Shown: in pieces, positions 36,477-44,288 of the stretch
Position numbering within the stretch: position 1 is the stretch's first letter
Layout of the letters: the number at the start of each line of letters is the position of its first letter
Assembly (NCBI RefSeq): GCF_900110835.1
Contig: NZ_FOJG01000002.1
Coordinates: 1,206,979 to 1,270,978 of the forward strand
From: Chitinophaga arvensicola
GTDB lineage: Bacteria; Bacteroidota; Bacteroidia; Chitinophagales; Chitinophagaceae
Reading direction: 5' to 3'
Length of the DNA: 64,000 bases
Notes under the pieces: model-generated
The model's database searches: none
Seen by the model: only the letters and a program-made list of their open reading frames with translations
Told to the model about the DNA's origin: nothing
Program-made: the position numbers and the translations under genes

Positions 36477-38201
36477 ATGCCCACTCCTTCTTTTCATATT
36501 GCCACCAAAGGCATTGCGCAAAACACCTTCGACGCCATCGTCATCGGTTCCGGTATCAGCGGCGGCTGGGCCGCCAAAGAACTCTGTGAACAGGGATTAA
36601 AAACACTGGTGCTGGAAAGAGGCCGTCCTGTGGAGCATGTAAAAGACTATCCTACCGCCACGAAAGCCCCCTGGGAATTTAAGCACCGGGGCCAAATGAC
36701 AAAAACATTCCTTCAGGAAAATCCGCTGATCTCCAAAGCCGCTGGTTTTGGAGAAGACACGGCGCATTTTTTTATCCGCGATAAAGATCATCCCTACATA
36801 CAGGAAAAGCCGTTCGACTGGATCAGGGGCTACCAGGTAGGCGGCAAATCACTGACCTGGGGGCGTGCCTGCCAGCGATGGAGTGAATACGAATTTACTG
36901 CCCCGGAGCGTTACGGATATGGCATCGGATGGCCTGTCGACTATAAAACAATAGCGCCCTGGTACTCGCATGTAGAGCAATTTATTGGCGTATGCGGCAC
37001 CCGCGATGGGATTGCCGCCATGCCTGACGGAGATTTCCTTCCACCGTTTGAACTGAACTGCGCAGAAGCGGCTATTCAGCAAACTATCCAGACCCATTAC
37101 AAAGACCGTCACCTGGTACATGCCAGGTGGGCGCATCTCACCGAACCCAAAGACATACACTTTCAACAGGGCCGGGTAAAATGCCAGGCCAGGAATTTAT
37201 GTATGCGGGGCTGCCCGTTTGGCGGCTATTTCAGCTCGGTGTCTTCTACCCTGCCCTGGGCACAAAAGACGGGACACCTGACCGTGCGTCCGTTTTCCGT
37301 GGTGCATTCCATCATCTACGATGAACAACAAGGCAAAGCCACCGGTGTGCGCGTTATTGATACGAATACCAAAGAAATCACCGACTTCTTTGCACGCATT
37401 ATTTTCCTGAATGCCGCCGCCTTAAACAGCAACCTGGTATTACTGAATTCTACCAGTCGCCGGTTTCCCAACGGTCTTGGCAACGACAACGGCCTGCTGG
37501 GAAAATATGTGGCATTCCATAATTACCGCGCTTCCGTGAGTGCCGATATGGAAGGCATGGAAGATCGTTACTACTACGGCCGTAATCCCACGGAGCCTAT
37601 CATTGCCAACTACCGGAACCTGCAACAGCAGGACACCGACTATGTAGGTGGCTTCACCACCTTTATGGGCGCTTACCGCCAGCGCGGCGAAGGCGATACC
37701 GACGGCGTTATTGGCGCTGCATACAAAGATGCCTTAAGCGTTCCGGGAAAGTGGCAAACCTATATGTACATGCAGGGAGAAACCATTCCCAAAGAAAGTA
37801 ACCACGTGAGATTGAGTACAGATCAAAAAGATCAGTGGGGAATTCCGTTACTGGTAATGTCAGTAGATTATGACGACAACGATGAAAAAATGATCCGGGA
37901 CTTCCTCACACAGAGTGCAGAAATGCTGGATAAAGCAGGATGTAAAAACATTCAGCAACATGATAATCACCAGGCGCCGGGACTGGATATCCACGAAATG
38001 GGCGGTTGTCGTATGGGTAAAGATCCACGGACTTCTTTACTGAATGAATGGAACCAGCTGCATCATTGCAAAAATGTATTTGTGACAGATGGTGCGGCAA
38101 TGGCGAGTACAGGAAATCAGAGTCCGTCGTTGTTGTATATGGCGATGACGGCCAGGGCAGCGGGTTATGCGGTGACGGAAATGAAGAAGGGGAATTTATG
38201 A
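36477..38201 (+). CDS. GMC-family FAD-dependent oxidoreductase
   Basis: 574 residues. The N-terminal FAD site is IVIGSGISGGWAAKEL (21-36, GxGxxG), with VLERG at the end of the second strand. A Cys-containing block (CMRGCPFGG) is typical of the gluconate-dehydrogenase-like GMC branch. The C-terminal active site has HEMGGCRMG and NQSPSLLYMAMTARA. It oxidises hydroxyl groups of sugars, perhaps at C3, using membrane electron acceptors. No gluconate dehydrogenase subunit 3 is beside it. Its stop lies 2 nt beyond the stop of the convergent ATP-grasp gene, so the last codons overlap. Confidence 0.9.
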   Translation: MPTPSFHIATKGIAQNTFDAIVIGSGISGGWAAKELCEQGLKTLVLERGRPVEHVKDYPTATKAPWEFKHRGQMTKTFLQENPLISKAAGFGEDTAHFFIRDKDHPYIQEKPFDWIRGYQVGGKSLTWGRACQRWSEYEFTAPERYGYGIGWPVDYKTIAPWYSHVEQFIGVCGTRDGIAAMPDGDFLPPFELNCAEAAIQQTIQTHYKDRHLVHARWAHLTEPKDIHFQQGRVKCQARNLCMRGCPFGGYFSSVSSTLPWAQKTGHLTVRPFSVVHSIIYDEQQGKATGVRVIDTNTKEITDFFARIIFLNAAALNSNLVLLNSTSRRFPNGLGNDNGLLGKYVAFHNYRASVSADMEGMEDRYYYGRNPTEPIIANYRNLQQQDTDYVGGFTTFMGAYRQRGEGDTDGVIGAAYKDALSVPGKWQTYMYMQGETIPKESNHVRLSTDQKDQWGIPLLVMSVDYDDNDEKMIRDFLTQSAEMLDKAGCKNIQQHDNHQAPGLDIHEMGGCRMGKDPRTSLLNEWNQLHHCKNVFVTDGAAMASTGNQSPSLLYMAMTARAAGYAVTEMKKGNL

Positions 38202-38921
38202 GGAGATGGGTTTATTCACCGTTGCCCCTATAATACAATCTATCACCTTCTCCGCATTACAATTATTGAGCCCTGCACCCCAGCAGGCATTAAACTCCAG
38301 TATAAACCACCCTGTTTCTTCCTGGTAAGCAATGTCAACTACAACAACTTCCGGCAGCTGGTCTTTATAACTATTTACAAACGTCGTTAAGAAAAGCCTT
38401 CCAGGGTCAAGGTCTGCAGTGCCTTCGTAGATGGCGAGGTCCTTTATTACACCATTCATAATGAAGCCTCTGGCTTCTGCTTTGATACGATGAACAATGG
38501 AGGAAACCAGTATCATCTCCTCATCAGACAATCCTTCTGTTACCTTTTTAAAGTCTGTGATTGTATCAAATATACCGGCAGCAAATATTTTGGGTATAAC
38601 GGGTTTGATGAATACCGGGAAATCCGATTCACGTATTTGCCCGATCTGTGTGAGGGAGATATCCCGTTTTATCCATTTATTATCCAGCCGGGCTATCAGT
38701 GTATCATCTGGTGAAAGCAGGTCTACTCCATAAATCTGCGCCAGTACCAGCGCAAATGTTTGGTTGCCATAAATCGCTATCCGTTGCTTTGCCAGTATTT
38801 CATCTTTGATCCAGTATTTCCCTAGTCGCTGGATTGTGCCTCCCCTATTCTTCCACGTAGTAAAAACGCCATCCAGTTCAACGTCTGTTTTTTCAGGAAT
38901 CAGTAGTATAGGCTTGTTCAT
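38196..38921 (-). CDS. ATP-grasp domain protein (R2K-clade-like)
   Basis: About 241 residues from the ATG at 38921 (MNKPILLIPEKTD); the frame runs open to 39050 but would overlap the HxlR gene. Segments of a compact ATP-grasp are visible: PVFIKPVIPKIFAAG (nucleotide-binding Lys), RGFIMNGVIKDLAIYEG, VVVVDIAYQEETGWFILEFNACWGAG (metal-binding E and N near the end). This pattern recalls the R2K-clade ATP-grasp enzymes, predicted peptide or amino-acid ligases. It follows HxlR by 50 nt on the same strand and may be co-transcribed. The substrate is unknown. Confidence 0.75.
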   Translation of the reverse strand: MNKPILLIPEKTDVELDGVFTTWKNRGGTIQRLGKYWIKDEILAKQRIAIYGNQTFALVLAQIYGVDLLSPDDTLIARLDNKWIKRDISLTQIGQIRESDFPVFIKPVIPKIFAAGIFDTITDFKKVTEGLSDEEMILVSSIVHRIKAEARGFIMNGVIKDLAIYEGTADLDPGRLFLTTFVNSYKDQLPEVVVVDIAYQEETGWFILEFNACWGAGLNNCNAEKVIDCIIGATVNKPISS

Positions 38922-38971
38922 ATGAAGTATTCCTGTCTGCGGATTTTTTACAAGATATCTAAATCCCCTGA

Positions 38972-39349
38972 TTAATTTACCACAGCCAGGGCATCCAATT
39001 CCTCCTTCTCCAGAATGCTTTTCAGCTGCGGCCCAAAACCCAGTCCCCATTCGTCTACCGCAGCAATTAAGGGTAACAGTGTTTTGCCTGTTTCCGTGAG
39101 ATAATATTCCGCCCTTAAAGGCACTTCTGTATAAATTGTTTTCCCCACGATTCCGTGCACTTCAAGTTCCCTCAGCTGGTTCTGTAGTACTCTCCTGGTG
39201 ATGCCGTTGATGGCATTCATCATATCCCGGGGGCGAATGGCGCCTTTTGAGATTTCATCGAGTATACAGAACTTCCATTTGGAGCCTACCACTTCCATAG
39301 CGATGTTAAGTCCGCAGTTATAATCAATTGGAATCTTTTTCTGATACAT
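38972..39349 (-). CDS. HxlR-family transcriptional regulator
   Basis: 125 residues, one MarR-like winged helix: a Cys near the N-terminus (YNCGLNIAMEVVGSKWKFCIL), a recognition region (RPRDMMNAINGITRRVLQNQLRELEVHGIV) and the wing LRAEYYLTETGKTL. HxlR proteins sense electrophiles or redox changes through that Cys. It is divergent from a flavodoxin-fold reductase (39496), a common arrangement. A perfect palindrome at 39399-39420 overlaps its own promoter region and is a likely operator. Confidence 0.92.
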   Translation of the reverse strand: MYQKKIPIDYNCGLNIAMEVVGSKWKFCILDEISKGAIRPRDMMNAINGITRRVLQNQLRELEVHGIVGKTIYTEVPLRAEYYLTETGKTLLPLIAAVDEWGLGFGPQLKSILEKEELDALAVVN

Positions 39350-39368
39350 ACACTTCTCTTTTGCCTTA

Positions 39369-39376
39369 CAAAAGTA
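39369..39376 (-). promoter_or_regulatory. -7 element of the HxlR gene
   Basis: On the minus strand TACTTTTG matches TAnnTTTG, 20 nt before the HxlR start codon. No clear -33 TTTG; the region where it would lie is occupied by the palindrome at 39399-39420. Confidence 0.5.
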
Positions 39377-39398
39377 AGCTAAATCGCCCTACTGTGGC

Positions 39399-39420
39399 AT
39401 AGTGATTAATTTATCACTAT
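39399..39420. promoter_or_regulatory. Palindromic operator between hxlR and the reductase gene
   Basis: ATAGTGAT and ATCACTAT are perfect 8-bp inverted repeats with a 6-nt AT-only spacer. It is placed to block the HxlR promoter and to influence the divergent reductase promoter. HxlR binding is inferred. Confidence 0.6.
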
Positions 39421-39439
39421 CTGATTAATTCGTCCCATA

Positions 39440-39470
39440 TTGGCCTGCAACCGCCAGCATTGCATCTTTG
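39440..39470 (+). promoter_or_regulatory. Probable promoter of the NAD(P)H oxidoreductase gene
   Basis: TTG (39440-39442), a 20-nt spacer, then CATCTTTG (39463-39470), one base from the TAnnTTTG consensus. Predicted start is about 20 nt before the ATG. Confidence 0.4.
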
Positions 39471-39495
39471 TGCCTGCAAATAAACGATCAGTTAT

Positions 39496-40029
39496 ATGAA
39501 GAAAACGCTTGTGATCATTATACATCCGGACCTGGAGAGTTCGGTGATTAATAAAAGATGGATGGCCGCATTAGCAGCCTCTCCGGATCAATACACGGTA
39601 CATGACCTGCACCGCGCATACCCGGATGAGAAAATTGATGTACAGCGGGAGCAGGAGCTATTATCTACCCACGACAAAGTGATATTCCAGTTTCCTTTCT
39701 ATTGGTTTAATTGCCCACCGTTTTTTAAGAAATGGCTGGATGAGGTATTAACACATGGCTGGGCTTATGGTGTTGGCAGCGGGTATCAGCTGGCCGGCAA
39801 GAAGATCGCGCTGGCCATTACCGCCGGGATCCGCAAAGCAGACTATACGGCCACCGGGAGATATAAATACACCCTGGCTGAGCTGACAGCACCTTTCGAG
39901 GTAACGTTTAACTATATCCGGGCAGATTATAAATCGTTCTTTGCCTTTTACGGAATGGAGCACGATCCGTCTGTGGAGAAAATGGAGGAAGGTACGCGGG
40001 AGTACCTGTCCTTTATAGCAGGTATATGA
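39496..40029 (+). CDS. NAD(P)H-dependent oxidoreductase, flavodoxin-like fold (KefF/MdaB-like)
   Basis: 177 residues, FMN-binding quinone-reductase family. Visible blocks are VIIIHPDLESSVINKRW (phosphate-binding loop), VIFQFPFYWFNCPPFFKKWLDEV and AYGVGSGYQLAGKKIALAITAG. Such enzymes perform two-electron reduction of quinones or electrophiles in the cytoplasm. Divergent from HxlR with a shared palindrome between them, so it is probably induced by electrophile or redox stress. Confidence 0.9.
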   Translation: MKKTLVIIIHPDLESSVINKRWMAALAASPDQYTVHDLHRAYPDEKIDVQREQELLSTHDKVIFQFPFYWFNCPPFFKKWLDEVLTHGWAYGVGSGYQLAGKKIALAITAGIRKADYTATGRYKYTLAELTAPFEVTFNYIRADYKSFFAFYGMEHDPSVEKMEEGTREYLSFIAGI

Positions 40030-40047
40030 TTTGGGAAGATGGAGCTT

Positions 40048-40080
40048 AAACGGTGGTTGCCATGCAGACAACCACCGTTT
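40048..40080. terminator. Terminator hairpin between convergent genes
   Basis: A perfect 12-bp stem (AAACGGTGGTTG) with a 9-nt loop, between the oxidoreductase gene and the convergent lipoprotein gene. Confidence 0.75.
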
Positions 40081-40119
40081 CTATACCGTTAAAAGTACGC
40101 GTTCTTCTTATGCTATGGC

Positions 40120-40602
40120 CTACTTACTGTTTTTTTTCTCAAAGCTGGTCGCCGCTTTATTTACGTTTCCGGCTATTGATTCATAAGCATGATTAATTTT
40201 ATCGAGTGCAGCCTGAATATCAGGTTGTACGCCAGCATCACCATTTTTCTCCCGGGTGCGCAGATCGATCAGTTTAGGAAATTCTTCCGCTGCTATCTTC
40301 CTGTAATCCTTCAACCCCTGTAGTACCGACGCTTTCAGCCCGTCATCTTCTTTAATGGCGTCCATCTTATCTACTTCTCCAATGGATTTATCCAGTTGCG
40401 CTACCCATGTTTTACGCGTAGTCTCTGCCTTTTTGTAGTCCTGACCCGCCATAGCAGTATTCATGGCGTTGATGTTTTTTTCATTATCATTGATCACCGT
40501 CATCAGCTTGTTGTTATACTCTACGGGATTGGATGTTGATCCGCAGCTGGCAAAAACTACTGCCGCGCAGCAACCGGCTAAAAGGGCTTTTACTTGTTTC
40601 AT
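40120..40602 (-). CDS. Helical lipoprotein, LIC11966-like
   Basis: 160 residues with a lipoprotein signal (VVFASC, Cys20). The mature part is almost entirely helical and charged (EYNNKLMTVINDNEKNINAM ... LKASVLQGLKDYRKIAAEEFPKLIDLRTRE). Its length and pattern resemble the proteins named LIC11966-family surface proteins in Bacteroidota; the assignment is from memory and moderate. Function unknown; probably attached to the outer membrane. Confidence 0.65.
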   Translation of the reverse strand: MKQVKALLAGCCAAVVFASCGSTSNPVEYNNKLMTVINDNEKNINAMNTAMAGQDYKKAETTRKTWVAQLDKSIGEVDKMDAIKEDDGLKASVLQGLKDYRKIAAEEFPKLIDLRTREKNGDAGVQPDIQAALDKINHAYESIAGNVNKAATSFEKKNSK

Positions 40603-40723
40603 ATTGTTTCAGTTTTCATGATTGATGAAGCAAAAGTACTTGCAGCAACAGGAAGATGATATCCCTGAAATCAGCCATTTTTAATTCTACGACAATTGTA
40701 AATTTGCACCTGATCGGAAAAAC

Positions 40724-42964
40724 ATGCGCCTACTGAATCGTATTATATATACGCTCGCTTTCCTGGCCATCACGGCCAGCGCACGCGCGCAGTTGCTGGC
40801 AGACTCGCTGCGGAATATCGTGGCGCAGCCACAGTTGCCGCTGGAAAAACGTATAGACGCAATGGATAGACTCGGGCAGGTGGTGTTCTTTAACACCGGC
40901 TGGAAAGAAGGCCTCCAGATTCTCCGGGAATCCCTGTCAATGGCGGCTCCTATGAAAGACGGCCAATACCGGGCACATACCTACGGCATGATGGCAGCCT
41001 CCTATTACATCACCGGAGACGCCACCACCGCTTACAACTGTATGGACAGTGCCTGGCACTATATCAGACACTCCCGCAGCGGCCTCATGAAAGGGTATGT
41101 GCAATATATGAAAGGCTGGCTCCAAAGCCGGGAACACCAGGAAACAGCAGCCATTCACACCCTGCAGGAAGCACTGGATATACTGGAAAAAGAACCCGAT
41201 GGCCTGAAATACCGGCAAGCCATTTATTCAGAACTGGGCGGTATTTATTTCCGCTGGTATGACCTCCTGAACGTAGAAAAATACACACGCCTGTCGCTGG
41301 AAGCGGCTAACAGGCTCGGTATACTGGATAAACTGATCAGTGCCAACCAGGAACGGGGTTCTTATTTCATCAACCTATACAGGAGTGATAATTCACAACA
41401 CAAAGCCCTGGATTCTGCGCTCTTTTACATGCGCTACTCCCTTCAGCTGGCGAGGGCTAACAGGGTGCGATTGGTGGCGCCCAGCGACATTCCCTTCTCT
41501 GCAATCGGCATCGCCAATATTTTTCTGGAGCATATGCCCGCAACAGCAGCCAATAAAGACAGCATCGACTATTACAACAAGATCGCACTGGAGGAAGGAC
41601 GCCTTACCAAACAGTTTGCCGTAGAGGCAGGCGTATACAATACGCTGGCCAATATGGCCTATGGCCGCGGCGATTACAATGAGGCCATCGAATACCTCTA
41701 CAGCGCCATCGCTACCAGCATGAAAGATCCCTTGTACGATAAATACAATCTGTCGCAGTCATATTTTGGTTTGGCCGAAGCCTTTGAGCAAAAGAAAGAT
41801 ACCGCCATGGCCTTCTTCAACTACAAGCAATACATGGCTACCTACCAGGAGCTGTTTGATGTAGAAAAAATGAATAAAGCCAAAGACCTCGAAGCGAAAT
41901 ATGAAATGGCCCGCAAGGAAAAAGCACTGCTGGAAATAAGGCTGCTGGCGGAACTGAGGAACCGCGAACTGATAAAGGCGAGATACCTGTCGGGGCAGAA
42001 AGACCAGGCTTTGCTGGCCGCAAAATATGCAGCTATTGTGAAAGATAACGCACTGCTGGATGCAAAGTATGAAGCGGAAATACAACAGAAAGCACTGACC
42101 AGCGCCAATTTCAAGACCGCCAAACGGGAGCAGGAATTAAAATCGATGGGCGAACGGTTTTCCTATAACCGCAAGCTGAACAGGATCTATTCCGCCCTTA
42201 CAATCGCGCTGTTCCTGGCCGCCGCGTTTCTATTCTATGCGTTCAAACAACGCTCTAAAGCCCTGCGGCAAAAGCAACTACTGCATGAACTGGAGCTGGA
42301 CAAAATAAACCAGGCACACCGTATGTCGGTGTTATCCGCCATGCTGGAAGGACAGGAAACAGAACGCACGCGGCTCGCGCGTGACCTGCATGATGGCCTT
42401 GGGGGATTGTTGTCTGGTGTAAAGATCGAACTGTCTGCTTTGCAGGCGCCCATCAAAGTATCCTCCCCGGATACGATTGTTCACAAAACGATGGGGCACC
42501 TGGATAACGCGGTAGACGAATTGCGCCGGATCGCCAAAAGTATGATGCCGGAAGTGCTGCTCACTTATGGCCTGGGAGAAGCCATCAAAGAGTATTGCAA
42601 CGGTCTCAGGAAATCCGGCGTACCGGTTTCCTGCCAGGTATACAACTATAAAAATGATATGAGCCCGGGCCGGCAGGTAACGCTGTACCGGATTGTACAG
42701 GAGCTGGTCAATAATGCCATCAAACATGCAGGTGCAACAGAAATCCTGGTGCAATTGCAGCAGCGGGGTCAACGCATCTTCCTGGTAGTGGAAGACGACG
42801 GCAAAGGCTTTGACACCACACAGATGCAGGCTCTGAAAGGCGCCGGGCTGGCGAATATCCAGTCGCGGGTAGAAATGCTGCATGGTACCCTCGAAGTAAC
42901 CTCTGCTCCCGGCACCGGCGCCGCCTTTAACATGGAATGTTCCGTAAACCAAGATAGTATATGA
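40724..42964 (+). CDS. TPR-containing sensor histidine kinase (HisKA_3/NarX-like)
   Basis: 746 residues. A signal peptide (about 1-22) precedes a periplasmic TPR-like sensor (about 40-380). A highly repetitive coiled-coil stretch follows (about 390-473, repeating AKY/KARY and ALLxAKY units), then one TM helix (about 490-507, IYSALTIALFLAAAFLFYAF) and the cytoplasmic kinase core with RLARDLHDGLGG (phospho-acceptor H556) and an ATPase domain (YRIVQELVNNAIKHA, VEDDGKGF). Its stop overlaps the regulator start (ATGA), so the two are translationally coupled. The signal is unknown. Confidence 0.92.
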   Translation: MRLLNRIIYTLAFLAITASARAQLLADSLRNIVAQPQLPLEKRIDAMDRLGQVVFFNTGWKEGLQILRESLSMAAPMKDGQYRAHTYGMMAASYYITGDATTAYNCMDSAWHYIRHSRSGLMKGYVQYMKGWLQSREHQETAAIHTLQEALDILEKEPDGLKYRQAIYSELGGIYFRWYDLLNVEKYTRLSLEAANRLGILDKLISANQERGSYFINLYRSDNSQHKALDSALFYMRYSLQLARANRVRLVAPSDIPFSAIGIANIFLEHMPATAANKDSIDYYNKIALEEGRLTKQFAVEAGVYNTLANMAYGRGDYNEAIEYLYSAIATSMKDPLYDKYNLSQSYFGLAEAFEQKKDTAMAFFNYKQYMATYQELFDVEKMNKAKDLEAKYEMARKEKALLEIRLLAELRNRELIKARYLSGQKDQALLAAKYAAIVKDNALLDAKYEAEIQQKALTSANFKTAKREQELKSMGERFSYNRKLNRIYSALTIALFLAAAFLFYAFKQRSKALRQKQLLHELELDKINQAHRMSVLSAMLEGQETERTRLARDLHDGLGGLLSGVKIELSALQAPIKVSSPDTIVHKTMGHLDNAVDELRRIAKSMMPEVLLTYGLGEAIKEYCNGLRKSGVPVSCQVYNYKNDMSPGRQVTLYRIVQELVNNAIKHAGATEILVQLQQRGQRIFLVVEDDGKGFDTTQMQALKGAGLANIQSRVEMLHGTLEVTSAPGTGAAFNMECSVNQDSI

Positions 42965-43584
42965 TAAAAGTATTGCTGATAGATGACCACCCGATTGTAA
43001 TGGAAGGGTTGAAAAACCTGCTGACCCGGCAGGAAGATTTAACGGTAGCAGGTTGCTTCAGTACGGGGAAAGCCGGATTAGAGGGCATCACCACGCTGCA
43101 ACCCGATGTAGTGTTACTGGACATCAACCTGCCGGATATCAGCGGCATAGAGATCTGCCAGCAGGTACGCAAACAGGATAAAGACGTGCGTATTATTGCC
43201 CTCAGCGTACACAACGAACGCCTGGTGATCAAGAATATTCTTAACAGCGGCGCCAATGGTTATGTGCTCAAAAACTCTGTGGGCGAGGAAATCATCATGG
43301 CCATTAATGCGGCCTTAAATGGAGCAACTTACCTGTGCCGCGCTACGCGCGATATTGTAAGCCAGGTATCAGAAGGAGAACTAACATCGATACCCAGGAT
43401 CACCCGCAGGGAAAAAGAAATCATGGGCCTGGTCAGCAAAGGATTCACCACTGCGCAGATAGCAGATCAGCTGTTTATCAGTCCGCATACCGTAGAAAGC
43501 CATCGCAAAAACCTCATTGAAAAATTTGATGTAAGCACGATGACTGCTGTCATAAAACTGGCCACCCAGTTCGGTTTGATATAA
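42961..43584 (+). CDS. NarL/FixJ-family response regulator
   Basis: 207 residues. Receiver domain with D8/D9, phospho-acceptor D54 (VVLLDINLPD) and K in VLKNS. C-terminal LuxR-type helix-turn-helix (about 145-207, ITRREKEIMGLVSKGFTTAQIADQLFISPHTVESHRKNL). Cognate partner of the TPR kinase by 4-nt overlap. A plausible target is the small membrane-protein pair just downstream (43679-44227), which has its own promoter. Confidence 0.93.
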   Translation: MIKVLLIDDHPIVMEGLKNLLTRQEDLTVAGCFSTGKAGLEGITTLQPDVVLLDINLPDISGIEICQQVRKQDKDVRIIALSVHNERLVIKNILNSGANGYVLKNSVGEEIIMAINAALNGATYLCRATRDIVSQVSEGELTSIPRITRREKEIMGLVSKGFTTAQIADQLFISPHTVESHRKNLIEKFDVSTMTAVIKLATQFGLI

Positions 43585-43635
43585 TACGATAGAAAATAGC
43601 TGTTTTCAGGGATAAAAACGCCCTGCCTCCGGGCG

Positions 43636-43643
43636 TAGCTTTG
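43636..43643 (+). promoter_or_regulatory. -7 element upstream of the DUF4870-like gene
   Basis: TAGCTTTG fits TAnnTTTG, with the predicted start about 29 nt before the ATG. It follows directly on a small ACGCCC/GGGCGT hairpin (43618-43636) that may end the two-component operon. No clear -33 TTTG. Confidence 0.4.
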
Positions 43644-43678
43644 TTAAAACAAAAAATAACAATCTAAACGAAAACAGC

Positions 43679-44005
43679 ATGGACAAAAAAACACTCGCTA
43701 TCGTCTCCTATATTTCGCTCATCGGATGGCTGATTGCCTATTTCCAGTTTAAAAACAAAGCGCGTGACCCGTTTGTCAGTTATCACCTGAAGCAGTCGCT
43801 GGGCATTGCTATTATCAGTACCATCCTGGGTATTGTGATCAGTATTGTAGTGCGGATGATACCCGCGTTATCCGTAGTGGTGTATGCCAATATCGCGATA
43901 CTCGCACTGTGGATCCCTGGTATCATCAATGCCGCAAACGGCCAGAAAAAGCCTGTACCTGTTGTTGGCTCCCTGTTTGAGGATAAATTCCCTTTCCTGC
44001 TGTAA
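43679..44005 (+). CDS. Small membrane protein, DUF4870/Tic20-like
   Basis: 108 residues with three predicted TM segments (about 5-22, 40-62, 68-86). The pattern is SYISLIGWLIAYFQF, a charged loop RDPFVSYHLKQSLG and the C-terminal WIPGIINAANGQKKPVPVVG, as in DUF4870/Tic20-like proteins. Function unknown. It probably shares a transcript with the next small gene (30-nt gap), ahead of a terminator. Confidence 0.8.
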   Translation: MDKKTLAIVSYISLIGWLIAYFQFKNKARDPFVSYHLKQSLGIAIISTILGIVISIVVRMIPALSVVVYANIAILALWIPGIINAANGQKKPVPVVGSLFEDKFPFLL

Positions 44006-44035
44006 CCCTATCCATCTTACTGAAAACACTATTAT

Positions 44036-44227
44036 ATGCAAAGAATAGGTTCCTTATTAGTGATCGTTGGCCTTTCCTCCATTGTTGCCGGATTTTTTAA
44101 CCATGTTCCCAAAATACTAATGTGGATCTATAAATGGGGAGAAGGAACTGCCTGGTGTATTAAGATCAGCCTCGTTGTTGCAGGCGCAGTTCTTTATCTG
44201 TTCAGTGGAAAAACACAAAAGAGTTAA
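44036..44227 (+). CDS. Small hydrophobic membrane protein, unknown
   Basis: 63 residues, two TM helices (about 5-22 and 40-57) separated by a short loop with Trp, Lys and Gly. Supported mainly by position: 30 nt after the DUF4870-like gene and just before a strong terminator. No family recognised. Confidence 0.5.
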   Translation: MQRIGSLLVIVGLSSIVAGFFNHVPKILMWIYKWGEGTAWCIKISLVVAGAVLYLFSGKTQKS

Positions 44228-44250
44228 CATATCGCTGAAACAACCCAATA

Positions 44251-44286
44251 AAACCAGTAGCCGCATTGATGGCTACTGGTTTTTTA
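44251..44286. terminator. Intrinsic terminator between convergent genes
   Basis: A perfect 12-bp stem (AAACCAGTAGCC / GGCTACTGGTTT) with an 8-nt loop and a T-run to 44285. Confidence 0.8.
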
Positions 44287-44288
44287 TA

